From: Phyto melanocephala
Taxonomy: Eukaryota; Arthropoda; Insecta; Diptera; Rhinophoridae
Direction of reading: 5' to 3'
NCBI GenBank assembly: GCA_941918925.1
Contig: OW799234.1
Coordinates: forward strand, 132,350,895 to 132,414,894
Length of the DNA: 64,000 nucleotides
Part shown: positions 10,240-21,159 of the stretch, in pieces
Numbering within the stretch: position 1 is the first letter of the stretch
Layout: every line of letters starts with the position of its first letter
Notes under the pieces: generated by a model
Databases searched by the model: none
What the model was told of the DNA's origin: nothing
The model's input: the letters and a program-made list of their open reading frames with translations, nothing else
Translations under genes and position numbers: made by a program

Positions 10240-11056
10240 AGTTCCAAATTCCAAGTTTGAAATGTTCAAATATCTATGTAACAAAATATTTTAATAAACA
10301 TGATTTCAAGTCAGTAAATCTACTCCTTTTTGCATAAAAGTAATTATGTTCTAAATTCCGATTTTTCCCTTTTCTACCCTGTTATGATGTGTTTCAATTT
10401 TTACTAAATTACATAGTTTTTAATTTCTAGTGAAATCCCAATTAAAAATTTTGTGAAAATTGGCCGTCTAATTAGGAATTACATACATTTGCCAGAATTT
10501 TCCCCTTTTTGGTACCTTTTTTGTCCCCAGAAAAGTTTCCAAAAATTTCACCTAAATAGTTGTCCATATTCTATTAGGAAATAATAATTGTCAACTTTTG
10601 TCCCATTGAATAATATAAGAAAAGTTTATTTTGAAAAAAGTACCAAAAAAAGGGAACATTTTTACCCCTTATACATATGAATTTGAAAGAAGTGCGTTTG
10701 GAAGTTACATAGGGTACCAAAAAAGTACCAAATTACAGTTTTTACCTGTTTTTTCGTTGAAAATTCCAAAAAATGCCAGACACCTGTCAGCTTATTTTTT
10801 ATGCAAATTACAATACTTTTTCAATTTAATTTGTGTCATTTTTAGTTTAGCAGATATAAGATTACCCATTTTACCAGTTTTTACCCTTTTTTACCCCCTT
10901 AAATTACGAATTTCAAAAAATTCCTTCTTAGTGGGGCTATACATCGAAAGAGGAACCGATTGTCCAAATTTCATGTCTCTAGCTCTTAGCGTTTGGGCTG
11001 TGCGATGATGAATCAGTCAGTCAGTCAGTCAGTCACCTTACTCTTTTATATATATA
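10240..11056 (+). mobile_element. Dispersed repeat ending in (TCAG)n and TATATATATAGATTA
   Basis: Downstream of the minisatellite the sequence keeps the 'AAAAAAGTACC' theme (for example 'GGTACCAAAAAAGTACC' near 10713) and ends with five GTCA units (11013-11034), then 'CACCTTACTCTTTTATATAT' and 'AGATTA'. This looks like one end of a repeated element; the minisatellite may be its internal array. Its 125-codon ORF at 10631-11008 is rich in Phe, Lys and Leu and is not recognised. Class unknown. Confidence 0.45.
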
Positions 11057-11159
11057 GATTACAGTAAATTTTTTTTAATGCACCGTACTGACTTACAAGT
11101 CATTCCTGGTCTTAATGGGAACGCCTTTTAGTAGATTTTTCGTGTTTTTCTTTGAAACT

Positions 11160-11516
11160 TTACTCTACATGATCATTATTCTCCGCACTTCTTCGATGCT
11201 CTGTGGGTTGTAATTCTTGCATTAATGGCAACGTACGAGCCATTCTTAACGAAGCAGAACTCTTTTTGATTGATGTTTATCGGTGTTTCGCTAACACTTT
11301 GCTCTATACATTTTGTGTTCTCCACAGTACAAATTAAACGTAAACTACCGTTTCGAAGCAAATTTCTTACGGTGCTATGACGATGATGACAAGTACCGAA
11401 ACAACGAATCATTAATACAGAGATTGCAATTTTGACGTTTGAATGCCGGCGATATGTTCTTAGGATTAAAAAGTTATTAAGTTGTTAAGTCCTATGGTGA
11501 CTTTTGGCCCACCCTG
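11160..11516 (-). mobile_element. mariner-like element, 5' end with TIR and N-terminal transposase relic
   Basis: The minus-strand terminus reads 'CAGGGTGGGCCAAAAGTCAC' starting at 11516, next to a TA (11517-11518), a typical Tc1/mariner end. Inward, the ORF at 11412-11176 has 'LLRNGSLRLICTVENTKCIE' and 'QSVSETPINI', resembling the linker and second helix-turn-helix of the transposase ('VSETPSTSIRRRSQ' in relatives), with frameshifts. The catalytic half and right TIR are missing. Confidence 0.65.
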
Positions 11517-11519
11517 TAT

Positions 11520-13285
11520 AATTAAATTTATTGTTTATAATCAATAGCAAATAGGTTTTTTTATTTTGTGCCATGATATTTATTTCAAATAAGACTTTTT
11601 TACAACACAGAAAGGAAAATTGTTTGTTTCTTTTTTTGTGACATTACAAACTCTAAGGCTGTGGAAAACATTAGTTGCAATTATTCATAAATATTAAAAT
11701 TTAAGCATAATACATATTAATGACTGTTTAATGAAAAGACGGCAAGTAAAAACATAAAATAAAACACATTTTATTTGAATCCTTATGGCCTTAAAAATAT
11801 TTAAGTTGTAAAAAAAGCACTATTAGAAACATCATTAGCAGCAGTTATTTATACTAGATTGACTATAAAATTCTATTGTCGTTGTTGCTGTTGAAACAAG
11901 TGAACAAAAGTCTCCATGTTGCTGCTACTTATAGCCTATTTATTAGCCTTAGTGTGTAAGTCCTTCAGTACAAGTATTTGTACCACCTTTGCCCAAACAA
12001 CACACACAGCAGATACTTGCTGCCTTCCACCCGTACACACTGCCAAACACATACACATTTTGTATACAAAGCGCCTTCCTCTAAGACTATTTCGTGGTAC
12101 AGGTAAAACAGCAGGAGACTTTGACTTTAAGTTAAAGCTTTAATGACTCAATGTCTTTGTATTGGGTTTCAGAGTTTCAGGCATAAAAGCGGTAAGAGAG
12201 TTGAAATAAATAGAGGAAAGTATGCAGACAAATCACAATGTACTTTTTGCAGCAGTATAAACGATAACGTTGTCAAAAATCTTTTTAAAGGACCTTTTCT
12301 GTAGTCACATCCAAGTACACATGCAAAAAACATAATTTTCAAAAAAGTCTTTAAAGCGTATTTATGTTTAAATTATGTAAACAATTATTTTTTTAATGTG
12401 TTTTTTGTGATTTTTCAGGTAAATCTGTAGGCATACTTATGAAATTACATGTTAAATGTGTTTAGTTTGTGTGTGTGTGTGTGTGTATATGTGTTTACTG
12501 TAAATATTTGTGTATAATGTCATAGCGATACTTAAAACGGTTTGTTAATATTAAGAGTCATAAACACCTGGTAATTTGAAAGTGACATGACTTTGAGAAA
12601 CCAGTTTGATTTAGTTTTTTTTTTTCTTTTTCGGTGATTAAAGCGCCTACAAAGGAATGATGGTTTAATTGTATTTGAAGGCTTTCTTTTTAGTGTAACA
12701 TTTCTTTAATATTTGAATTTGACTTTTATTTTCTTAAACGAAGATAATTTTTTTATTTACTTGTTTAAAAGTCAAAGTTTTTTTAAACTACATTTGTGTT
12801 ACTTATTATTTGCCTTTTTAATATTGTGTGATAAATGAATATTTTCCATTTTAACCGTTGTAATACATCATAAACACTGTGTTAGGAAAATAAATGTTAT
12901 TAAATATGTAGAGCTGTAAATTTAAATTAAATTTCTTGCACATTATATGTGAAGTATCTTGTGTCTTGTGGTTCCTACTGTCACAAAATGAAGGTTATAT
13001 TTATTAAAATTTGCTAGCTTTTGTGCCATCGCTAACATAGCTTTTACGACTGACGTTTTGAGTTAGTTAAAATAGGTCACTCACGAATGTTTTACGGTAG
13101 GTTTAGATTTTGCTGTATTTACTCCCTAATGGAAGAAGCTCAATTATTGACTGCCAGCAAATACTGCAGCCATAATACCATTGCCTACCAACAACAGTTA
13201 TATTAGCCTAGTCAATCATGCCATCACCTGTTGTTTTAACAGTCTCTTGTAAGCTCTTTACATTACGCCTGAATTACGCAATGCT
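11520..13285. other. AT-rich stretch; TG microsatellite at 12467-12487
   Basis: The (TG)n run at 12467-12487 is the only clear feature. A 75-codon ORF at 11916-12143 starts with a hydrophobic segment like a signal peptide, but nothing else supports a gene. Confidence 0.55.
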
Positions 13286-13295
13286 CGTTATCGTT

Positions 13296-13776
13296 TTTTG
13301 ACAGTCAGGCGGCGCTTAAAACCTTGAAAGGACATTATGTCAAATCTAGACTAATTGAGAAAAGTAGGAGGGCACTCGATAGGATCAGTTCGTGGGTATC
13401 TGACAGGACCAATATATCGTGAAGGGACAGAAGAGACTGTAGAGTGTCAAGGGCTTTATTGTCCAAGTTGAACTCAGTGGACTCTACGGCACTTCTGGGA
13501 CTGGATAGGGTATGTCTGAGGGCCACTATTGGGGTTTTAACAGGGCACTGTCCTGTGAGGTCTAAGATAAGTAGATGGGATCACGGCACTCTGGATTATT
13601 GTAGGATGTGTGAAGATGAGGAGGGGCTGAAGACTGTGAAACACATTGTCTGTCACTGCCCAATGCTACAGAATCACATGCTTTAGTGGTTAGGTAAACG
13701 ATTCCACGATGAGTTGGGTGATGTTTCGGAGTGCAAGCTGGGGAATATTATCGGATTCATCATGGGGATCGGGTGA
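13296..13776 (+). mobile_element. LINE ORF2 C-terminus: RNase H remnant and zinc knuckle
   Basis: Starts in the RNase H motif 'DSQAALKTL', continues through 'VKSRLIEKSRRALDRISSW', then 'LRATIGVLTGHCPVRSKISR', then the zinc-knuckle-like 'YCRMCEDEEGLKTVKHIVCH' followed by CPML, and stops with 'NIIGFIMGIG' at 13774. This is the C-terminal layout of RNase H-bearing insect LINEs (LOA/I/R1-like). The RNase H domain is cut short by an internal deletion after 'DSQAA', and stops at about 13420 and 13684 show inactivity. Confidence 0.8.
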
Positions 13777-13799
13777 TTGGTGAACAGGCAATAGGGCTC

Positions 13800-14985
13800 G
13801 TAGAGAATCTGTTTTTCTTTCTTTCTTCTATTCTATTTCCTACTAACTTATTATAACTATTTTTTCATGTATTGTATCTTTGGCAATCCTCTCTCTCTTT
13901 TCTATCTTTACTATATAAAGGGTAACGCAGTGGATCTTATTGGTCTCTTTATTTATAAGTTGTACTTATACATTTGTTTAAAAAAATTAAAAATCTCATT
14001 TATGAGAAACATAAAAATGTATTTTGCAGCTTATGTATGAAAACTTCTGAATCATGGAAATCACAAACATTGCGATGATTTATTTGATTAATGTGACTGC
14101 CTTGAAGTATTTGTCCTGTTCTTCAAACTTTCCAAAACTTAATTGGCGGTTGCTGAGTCTATTATACGAGCTGCTCTGACGATATAAACTGTAAAGTGTC
14201 TGAATCGAGTACATTAAATACCATAACCAAGACAGTTGATAAAATGATAGTCGAACTCGTTGCAATCGTTTGTTTTAGGACATGTTACCCCATATCGTTG
14301 GTATCAAAAATACCTGTAATTTAACACATAATCATGCCTCTGTATCTTTCGCACTTCACTGAAATAACATTTCCAGCAAAGTTATCGAAAAAAATACAAA
14401 CAGGCCAAAGACGCCTTCAAAATATACAAGAAACTGCAATTCTTTGCGGTTGCATTTACTTCTCTCTTTCTCTATTATAAAAAATAGGTTTACCCATTTC
14501 CATATGCAAAAATTTTTCTGTTGGCATAAGTGCCGAAGTAAGTAAATGATCTAGTGTTGCTGGTTAATTTGAAGAGATCAGAAAAATAATATTAAACCTC
14601 ATGAATTTACAGTTTGACTTAACAAAGTAATGGTTTCACGCCATCTTTGGCATGTGGCGCCCTTATGTTGAAACGGTGGAAATTTTTAATAAGTTTGTCG
14701 AACATAGTGCGAATATTGGAAATAAGTTTTAACAGTTTGGAAGCTTTATTTTTGCCACAGTATACTAAAAAATTGTCTACCAGGCTTCATTTTTATCATA
14801 GCAAGTCTTATAAATATCCCTATCGGAAGTTATAAAGATCCAAAAAATACACCCTAAATATATAGTAGGACTGCAGTAAGTCAATCAAATTTCCCATTCG
14901 TATCCTCTTTCATTGCTTTAATCAGAATTGACCCATTCCCAGATTATGTGATCAAGTTCGCAACAATTGCTTTCCTGTTACGGGG
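13800..14985. other. AT-rich stretch without recognised genes
   Basis: Nothing supported. ORFs at 14080-14265 (minus) and 14647-14835 (plus) are not recognised and have noise-like composition. Confidence 0.55.
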
Positions 14986-14988
14986 TAA

Positions 14989-15660
14989 TTATACCCTTCA
15001 CACAGTGAAAAAGGGTATATATAGGTTTGTCATTCCGTGTGAAATTTCTTCAATTTTCATTTCCGACCCCATAAAGTATATATTTTCTGAAAGCTTATGA
15101 ATAGGGGAGCCGATTAAGCTCTGTCAGTCTGTCCGTGTGTATGTTGAAATCAACTTTTTGAAGCCCATATATATCGCATGGCGTGAGGTATTAAAATATC
15201 AGAAATATTCGGGAGTAGCTCGGTATTGAAAATCAGAAACATCGGTTCATAAACAACTGAGATATGAGCAAAAACCCACGACCACCTCGATTTTTTTTTC
15301 ACAAAAACAACATTACAACAACATACATACATACAAACGTGTATACTGGTTAGAGCAAACGTGGCATCGAATCCCAGCTGAGCCAAAAAAAATTTTTTTT
15401 ATATTTTTTATATTTTTATTATTTATTTTTTTTTTTTTTTAATTTTTTTTTATTATTTTTTTTTATTATTTTTTTTTGTTTTTTGTTTATGTTTATATAT
15501 ATTTTAATTATTTTTTTTTAAATTTTTTTTTTTATTTTTTTATATGAATCTACGTATTTCATATGGGGAATGGTGATACAAACTACTGTCATTGCATGAC
15601 TACACGTAGTGAAGGGTATATAAGATTCGGCATGGCCGAATATAGCGCTCTTACTTGTTT
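14989..15660 (+). mobile_element. HINE-1: non-autonomous Helentron (DINE-1-like), near complete
   Basis: The 5' end is 'TTATACCCTTCACACAGTGA' with a hairpin (ACCCTTCAC..GTGAAAAAGGGT). It is followed by 'CCGACCCCATAAAGTATATA', a 'CTGTCAGTCTGTCCGTGTG' tract, 'CCACGACCACCTCG', an (ACAT)n run, a tRNA-like block at 15361-15384, a T-rich tract (15388-15545), the 3' hairpin 'ATTCGGCATGGCCGAAT' (15625-15641) and the terminus 'CTTACTTGTTT'. This is the layout of DINE-1/HINE elements, which are moved by Helentron Rep/helicase proteins encoded elsewhere. No protein is encoded. Other copies are at 41.8-43.3, 44.4 and 48.8 kb. Confidence 0.8.
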
Positions 15661-15833
15661 TAAATTAAAAAAACGTGACAAGAACGCCACAGCGACCTTA
15701 TTACTAAAAAAGGAGGAACAACGTTGCATCAACGAAGTTGTTTGACATTTGTGGAAAATGGTGAAGGAAACTTCATCAAAAAATATGTACGTCAATAATA
15801 ACATGGCGGCCATTTGACTAATTTAATAAAATA

Positions 15834-16222
15834 CCCAGCAAAAAAAAAGTAGTGCAATGCGAATTACATTTTAAAAACTTCTAAATTTATTGTGTTAAAT
15901 AATTCAATGACTTCCTAAATGCGGAGCAGTTTGTCATAAATATTGTGCTTAAAAATGAATGCAACATCATGCAAAATATCTTATACATTTCATGTAAACA
16001 AACAAAATTAACTCATGTAACAGCGGATGCTTTTCACCATTTACTCATGAGTTCTGTGCACTTGTTGAAATAGAGTTCAATTCATTAAAATATTCATGTA
16101 AATACATGATCTCCTATGACACGCTAATGTTTAAATCATTAATGTTTTCACAAAAATTTAATCATTTCGTCATCAGTTGAATCCCTACAAATTCACTTTT
16201 TTATTATAGATTTTTTGTTGGG
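15834..16222 (+). mobile_element. MITE family 2, copy a (TIR CCCAGCAAAAAA)
   Basis: Begins 'CCCAGCAAAAAAAAAGTAGT' and ends 'TTTTTTGTTGGG', flanked on both sides by TA (15832-15833 and 16223-16224). 389 bp, noncoding. Internal sequence near 16170-16200 ('CATCAGTTGAATCCCTACAA') matches the inverse of the copy at 37623-38032. A third copy begins at 63966. Confidence 0.75.
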
Positions 16223-16224
16223 TA

Positions 16225-17985
16225 GCTAAAAACAAAACAAAAGTGTTCTTTTTAAAACTTTCTTCCGATAACAGTTGACTAGTCACTAATTAGAATTATT
16301 TTTAAAGGCGCTTATTGTTAAAACACTTTTTCATTTACATTAAAACAGACAGTGTTGTTTTTCAATTGGCACCTATTTATTGTAATTAGTCTAATTAAAA
16401 TGTTTTTTTTTTAATATTATATTTCTTTGACAACTACATTTTATTTACCTCTAATTTAACTGAAATATAAATCCTTTTCTACTTTTCTTCATACAAATGA
16501 ATAAACCTCTTAATGACTAGTATTTCTAATAGCAACGTTGTTTCCTTTTTTAGCGAAAAAAATTAATATTCTTATTTAAACGGTATTAAGTTTCATTTAT
16601 TTAACTTTTAATTTATTTTCACACAAACACACAAACACACTTGTACAATTCTTCAATGAACGTTTTCATTCCACTTAAATGCACAACGAAGAAATGTATT
16701 CTCAGTTTTAAATTTGTTAGCAATTTCGAAAGAATGATTTTTAATTTTGCTGACACCAAAATTGGGAAAGAAATATGATATTGAAAGTGAAAATGAAAGA
16801 AGAATTTAAAAAAAGAAACTGAAAAAAAATATTTTAAAATTTAAAAAGGTCTACTGAGATGCCTAAAGTGTACAACGGGGTTTATAATGAACTGCAGCAT
16901 CAGTTCTGTAATTGTGCTGGTTGACGTAGCCAGCAGATAGTAAAAATTTACTTTTCGCTCACAGCCAATTTGTGAATAAATTCATGATTTTTTTGGCTTT
17001 TTCTACGGAAATAAATGGTGGATTTAGGCTTTTGCTGATAGCCTAACATCGTAGACAATTCTTGCACAAATTAAGTTATTAACGGCAACATATCTAATGT
17101 ATTGAATATTCTCTGCAAAGGTATAATAATCATAACAACCACAAATGCTGATAAAGTGTGTAGTGTCACATAAAAAACGTATTTGATTCTTCTGGTATCT
17201 TGTTACAATCTAAAAACTTTGCTTTTGCTCGGCCATGGTACGCCAAATAGAAACAAAATAACGTCTATTACTTACTTTCGATATCAACAACTTAAAGAAT
17301 AAATTTCTATTTACCAACTTGAGGAGCAAATTTATCATTTTTATTCAAACATTTTTGTTTTACAAGACTTGAACAGTTTTAAAATTTAAGTTTTACATAA
17401 CTGAGAAATGCCAATAGTTTTCAAATATGTTTGTTGAAATTTTACTTCAAGTACCTTGTTCTACATTATCCTTGACGTTCTTTTTTTCCCCTTTTGTTTT
17501 TGCAGTTGTTGTAGCAAAAGTTATTACCACTATTTCAAATCATTTATTTTGTAAAATGTCATTTATTTTCTTATAACCCTCCATTTTCGCTATTTGTTAT
17601 TATAAAGTGTGACTACGAAATACCATGGGCAAAGACAAAATAACACTTATTTATTTTAGAAGCGGTGTTAAGGCTATATTTAGATTTATCATTCGGTTCG
17701 TAAAGCAGGAAAATCTATTTGAGTTGTTATATATGCGTGTGTTTATCGACACACATTCTAATGAAGTCAAAAAATGTGCCACATACCTGCATGTGATATC
17801 AAACTTTAGCTAAAAAATCAGTATTGCAAATTAGCTAATTCGGTCTGCGATCTGCTAAGATGTAGGGTATGTTTTAGAGGAATACAAATTTTTGTAAAAC
17901 TAAATAGAACGACCACAACGCTGACTTTATTAGCTTACAAATTTTTGCCGTTAGCATTACAACAACTGCTTGCATTCGGTCTCCG
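16225..17985. other. AT-rich stretch without recognised genes
   Basis: No terminus, RNA gene or convincing ORF. The 62-codon ORF at 17625-17813 is unrecognised. Confidence 0.5.
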
Positions 17986-17989
17986 CTCC

Positions 17990-18375
17990 GGTGTCTTATA
18001 AACAACATACTGGCAGTCCAATTTAGCATGCTTGTGCATTAGCCAATCGTTGCTAGTTTGACGTACTCCCACAAAAGTTATGCCAAAGGTGTCAAATCAC
18101 ACGAACGAGGTGGCCAATTTACTGGTCCATATCTTGAGATAATTCGATTACCAAACGTCGCTTTATAGCATGAAGTGACATTCTATGGGAATTGTTTCCC
18201 TCTTAAAAGATATGCACTGAGAAACGCTTGCGTAAATCATTGCGGACGATGGCTTCTTCTTTGCTCATGATAGGAGTACTATTTGGATGAATATAATTAA
18301 AAATAGTAAATGTCGTATTGGTATTAAATTTTGCTATCAAAATTCTTGCTGTCATAATTATCAAATTTCATTGTC
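17990..18375 (-). mobile_element. mariner-like transposase relic, catalytic core
   Basis: The reverse complement encodes 'KATFGNRIISRYGPVNWPPR' then 'SCDLTPLA', stop, 'LLWEYVKLA', which is the third catalytic Asp block (WPPRSCDLTPLDYFLWGY in relatives). Upstream is an eroded second-Asp block ('EGNNSHRMSLHAIK') after a frameshift. N-terminus and both TIRs are not found. It abuts the oppositely oriented mariner relic that starts near 18420. Confidence 0.7.
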
Positions 18376-18419
18376 ATAATTGATCCACCGAACCTGCCAC
18401 TCAAAATATTGTGCTCAAT

Positions 18420-19458
18420 TTTCGCTCCACCTTCACTTTGTTAGTCCATTAATCGGTATGTGTAGTTCTTCAACAATAATGAAAATCGCAATATTACAGT
18501 CACGGGAGCGAGGTACTCAAAAAACAAAAACTTGGATTTGGTTGATATGTTGTTTTAACACAAGGGTGTCACATGAAACACGATACATGATTACCCTTTT
18601 GGGAGGCTAGTTTGGTAAGCCATTAATCAGACGTTTTAAAGCAATCCATTGACAGCCAAGATCATGCGATTTGATTACATTAAACAATTTGTTGTTAGTT
18701 TACATTAGACTGATCGACTCGGTTTTACAACCGGTTTAAAACCTCTTTCAGCTGGAGGTTTTTTTAAATGCTGATTTTTCGAATATCGAATACACCGGTT
18801 TTTTTATCCGAAAAATTCGGTTTTTTATTTTTTTAAGTTTATTTTCATGTATATTTGTAACCAATCGTACCAAAGTATATTTAGAACGTGAAAAGTTTCC
18901 AAATTACAGAAATAATTTCAAACAGAATACGTTAGTGCACATTAGTTTTAAAGATCTATTTAATATTTAAAAAATGTACCTAAGGGGATACAAAAATTGT
19001 ATGTAATTGTATTTATTTATTTTACTTGTAAATCGTACCTTTTGTCCTTAAATTCAACTAATTAAAACTAAATGGGTCAACTGCATTCATGTCAGTTATT
19101 GCGTAATTGTGCAGCCAAATGTATATAAAATGTAAAAATTTCATATTCATATATAAATTTAATAATAATCTTTTTTTACAATATTTTTTAAGTTTTTCTT
19201 TAAATATTATATTTTATATATTCGAACCGGTTAACCGGTTTTTTTAGAATTTTAAATTTCAAACTATTTGAAACCCGGTTTCTTAAAAAAGTCGAATAAT
19301 CGATTACCCTAGTGTACATGAAGTATTTTTTGTACAACAACAAGCCAGCAGCGATTCCAACCCTGCAAAATAATACTGCAGGTGCTATTGATAAAATACT
19401 GGCCGGGATGCTGGAAAAAATTGCAAAAATTGGACTTTCGAAAGAGGCCATCAAATAA
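18420..19458 (+). mobile_element. mariner-like transposase relic interrupted by a hAT-like element
   Basis: Left part: 'FNNNENRNITVTGARYSKN' and 'NLDLVDMLF', then 'NTRVSHETRYMITLLGG' (eroded second-Asp block) and 'QPRSCDLITLNNLLLVY' (third-Asp block) up to 18705. After the insertion at 18706-19311 the same frame resumes at 19320: 'KYFLYNNKPAAIPTLQNNTA', then 'GAIDKILAGMLEKIAKIGLS', then a stop at 19456-19458. Deleting the insertion plus one 8-bp target duplication restores a continuous frame across the junction. Stops and frameshifts elsewhere show that the mariner was decaying. Confidence 0.8.
18706..19311 (-). mobile_element. hAT-like non-autonomous element, copy 1 (TIR TAGGGTAATCGA)
   Basis: Ends are 'TAGACTGATCGACTCGG' on the left and the inverse of 'TAGGGTAATCGATTATTCGA' on the right. 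The flanks GTTTACAT (18698-18705) and GTGTACAT (19312-19319) match at 7 of 8 positions. Subterminal AACCGGTT-type palindromes crowd both ends (near 18740, 18795, 19227, 19236 and 19275). 606 bp, no ORF of note. An 8-bp duplication with this terminus suits the hAT superfamily; P elements also make 8-bp duplications. Confidence 0.8.
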
Positions 19459-19542
19459 TCCATGAAATAATATTAAAAAAGTAAATGCCAGGCATCCTTT
19501 AGCTCTCCAAATTAATATATTGTTTATTCTTGCAATTTTTCT

Positions 19543-20112
19543 GTGTATTTTTTTAATTTTCAAAACTCAAAATCAGTCACTACTCGACAAAGTGTTAGAC
19601 AAAAACAATTTGGATTCTTTTTTAACAGAGCCAGTGGCAGCAAAGAAAAACTTGCAATATTTAAAATTAAGCCAAATACAAGTAGAAAATCCGTTACAAA
19701 CTGTAAATCCGAAACCAATTTTAAATACACTGGCTTCCAATTGTATTCAGTTTTAAATAATTTTACTTTTCACGTAATTTATAAAAATATTAGTGATAAT
19801 GAAAAAATGGACGGAAATAATAAGTTTTCTTCCTACACGAGACGAGTGAGATTTATTTTCAAAATCAGTCTATTAATCTTACGAGTTTTTTATTATTATT
19901 CTTGTTCTTTAGGAAAAATAAATTTAGAACCATCAATGGCATTTAAAACTGTATTGTTTTGTGATTTAAATGGCATTTTTGAAGCGAGAAAATATTTCGT
20001 ACTCACACTTTATGCTGCACCGTATATGAGTGTAAAAGAGTATGGATATAGAATACGATACGAGAGGCGGTACAAAAAAATTTTGTACTTGAGTAAAGTT
20101 TTTACTGAATAA
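19543..20112 (+). CDS. Longest single ORF (189 codons), unrecognised
   Basis: This is the longest uninterrupted frame in the window, but its composition (Phe, Lys, Asn, Tyr, Ser) is what AT-rich noise gives. An overlapping frame at 19577-19756 looks at least as protein-like ('LLDKVLDKNNLDSFLTEP', 'KKNLQYLKLSQIQVENPLQ'). Neither is recognised, and neither has visible splice partners. Treat as unproven. Confidence 0.2.
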   Translation: MYFFNFQNSKSVTTRQSVRQKQFGFFFNRASGSKEKLAIFKIKPNTSRKSVTNCKSETNFKYTGFQLYSVLNNFTFHVIYKNISDNEKMDGNNKFSSYTRRVRFIFKISLLILRVFYYYSCSLGKINLEPSMAFKTVLFCDLNGIFEARKYFVLTLYAAPYMSVKEYGYRIRYERRYKKILYLSKVFTE

Positions 20113-20385
20113 AAATAGCAGGCAAGTAAGACAGCGATTGTCGATAGGAATAGAAAAAAAGTTTTTATAATACATCCTAGAAATTCTTTACTTTTGTAAA
20201 ATATATATTCTATCGAACCAAAAAATCTTAACTACCAAAATGGGCTTCACAAAGTGCTTACTTACTGCTTACCTGCTTTGAAGAGCACCTGTAGACGGCA
20301 TGTTTATTATATATGGTCTATGTTTTATATTTAATAAGCATCCCTAGCCAAAAGCCTAAGGGTAGCAGCAAGTAATTGAGATATA

Positions 20386-21155
20386 AAGGGTGTTCCAAGC
20401 AACGATTTAATTGTGAGCCACAACTCAATGTCTACTTTTTCGTGTTTGACAAATTCAACCATGGAGAGTTACACAACCGAGCAGCGCGTTACGATTTTTA
20501 AAACTTTTTATAAAAATGGGCGTGAATGGGAAAATTTCCTCAAACCGCGTCTGTTGAAAATGTGACAACTCCTGTTCCGCGGAAAAAGTTGCTATTGTTT
20601 GCGATAGTGTGGCGAAGGGCCGTCAACCTCGATTTGTCGTCGTGTCTATTAATTGAATATCTCACGAACGTCACTGAAGCAAATTATGAATAAATATTTG
20701 AATTGACACACTTACAAGTTTCAATTGACCCAAGAGCTAAAGGCTACTGGATTGTTGGTTAAACAGACAGAAATGAATGGTGACTTTACAAAGAAAATCA
20801 TCTTCAGCGACGAGGCACACTTTCACCTCTGTGGATTCGTTAACATACCAAATCGCCGCATTTGGGTAAATGAGAATCTACGATTATTGTTAAGTGACCG
20901 TTTGGTGCGGTTTGTGAGATAGTGGCATCATCTTACTTATTTGTAATCATGTGATTTGATACCGTTGGACTTCTTTTGTTAGAGATATTTAAAAGAAAAA
21001 TTGTACGTCAATAAGCTAAGAATAATTCAAAAGCTAAAACATGAGTTAATTTGGCATATTGAACCTCAATTATGTCTCTATGTCACTGTAAATATGGACC
21101 ATCGGATAGAAGTATGCCCCTAAAGCTGTGGCGAGCATTTTGGTATCTTCTGTAC
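20386..21155 (+). mobile_element. mariner-like element with internal deletion
   Basis: Starts after a TA with 'AAGGGTGTTCCAAGCAACG'. The transposase start codon is at 20461: 'MESYTTEQRVTIFKTFYKNG', the N-terminal HTH of this family, with a stop at residue 34. Later come 'FQLTQELKATGLLVKQTE', the first-Asp motif 'KKIIFSDEAHFHLCGFVN' (20787-20840), 'RLVRFVR', a jump to the third-Asp block 'SCDLIPLDFF' (near 20949) and a C-terminus 'HRIEVCP' (near 21100). The second-Asp region is deleted. No right TIR is visible. Confidence 0.8.
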
Positions 21156-21159
21156 TAGT

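Noticed and set aside
11916..12143. 75-codon ORF with a signal-peptide-like start (MLLLLIAYLLALVC)
   Set aside because: No splice partners, no recognisable domain, and low-complexity hydrophobic starts are common in this T-rich DNA.
15361..15384. A functional tRNA gene
   Set aside because: Only box-like motifs placed side by side; there are no D, anticodon or acceptor stems, so it is tRNA-like at most.
19543..20112. The 189-codon ORF as a confident host gene
   Set aside because: Composition is that of AT-rich noise, with no domain, no splice support, and a competing overlapping frame.
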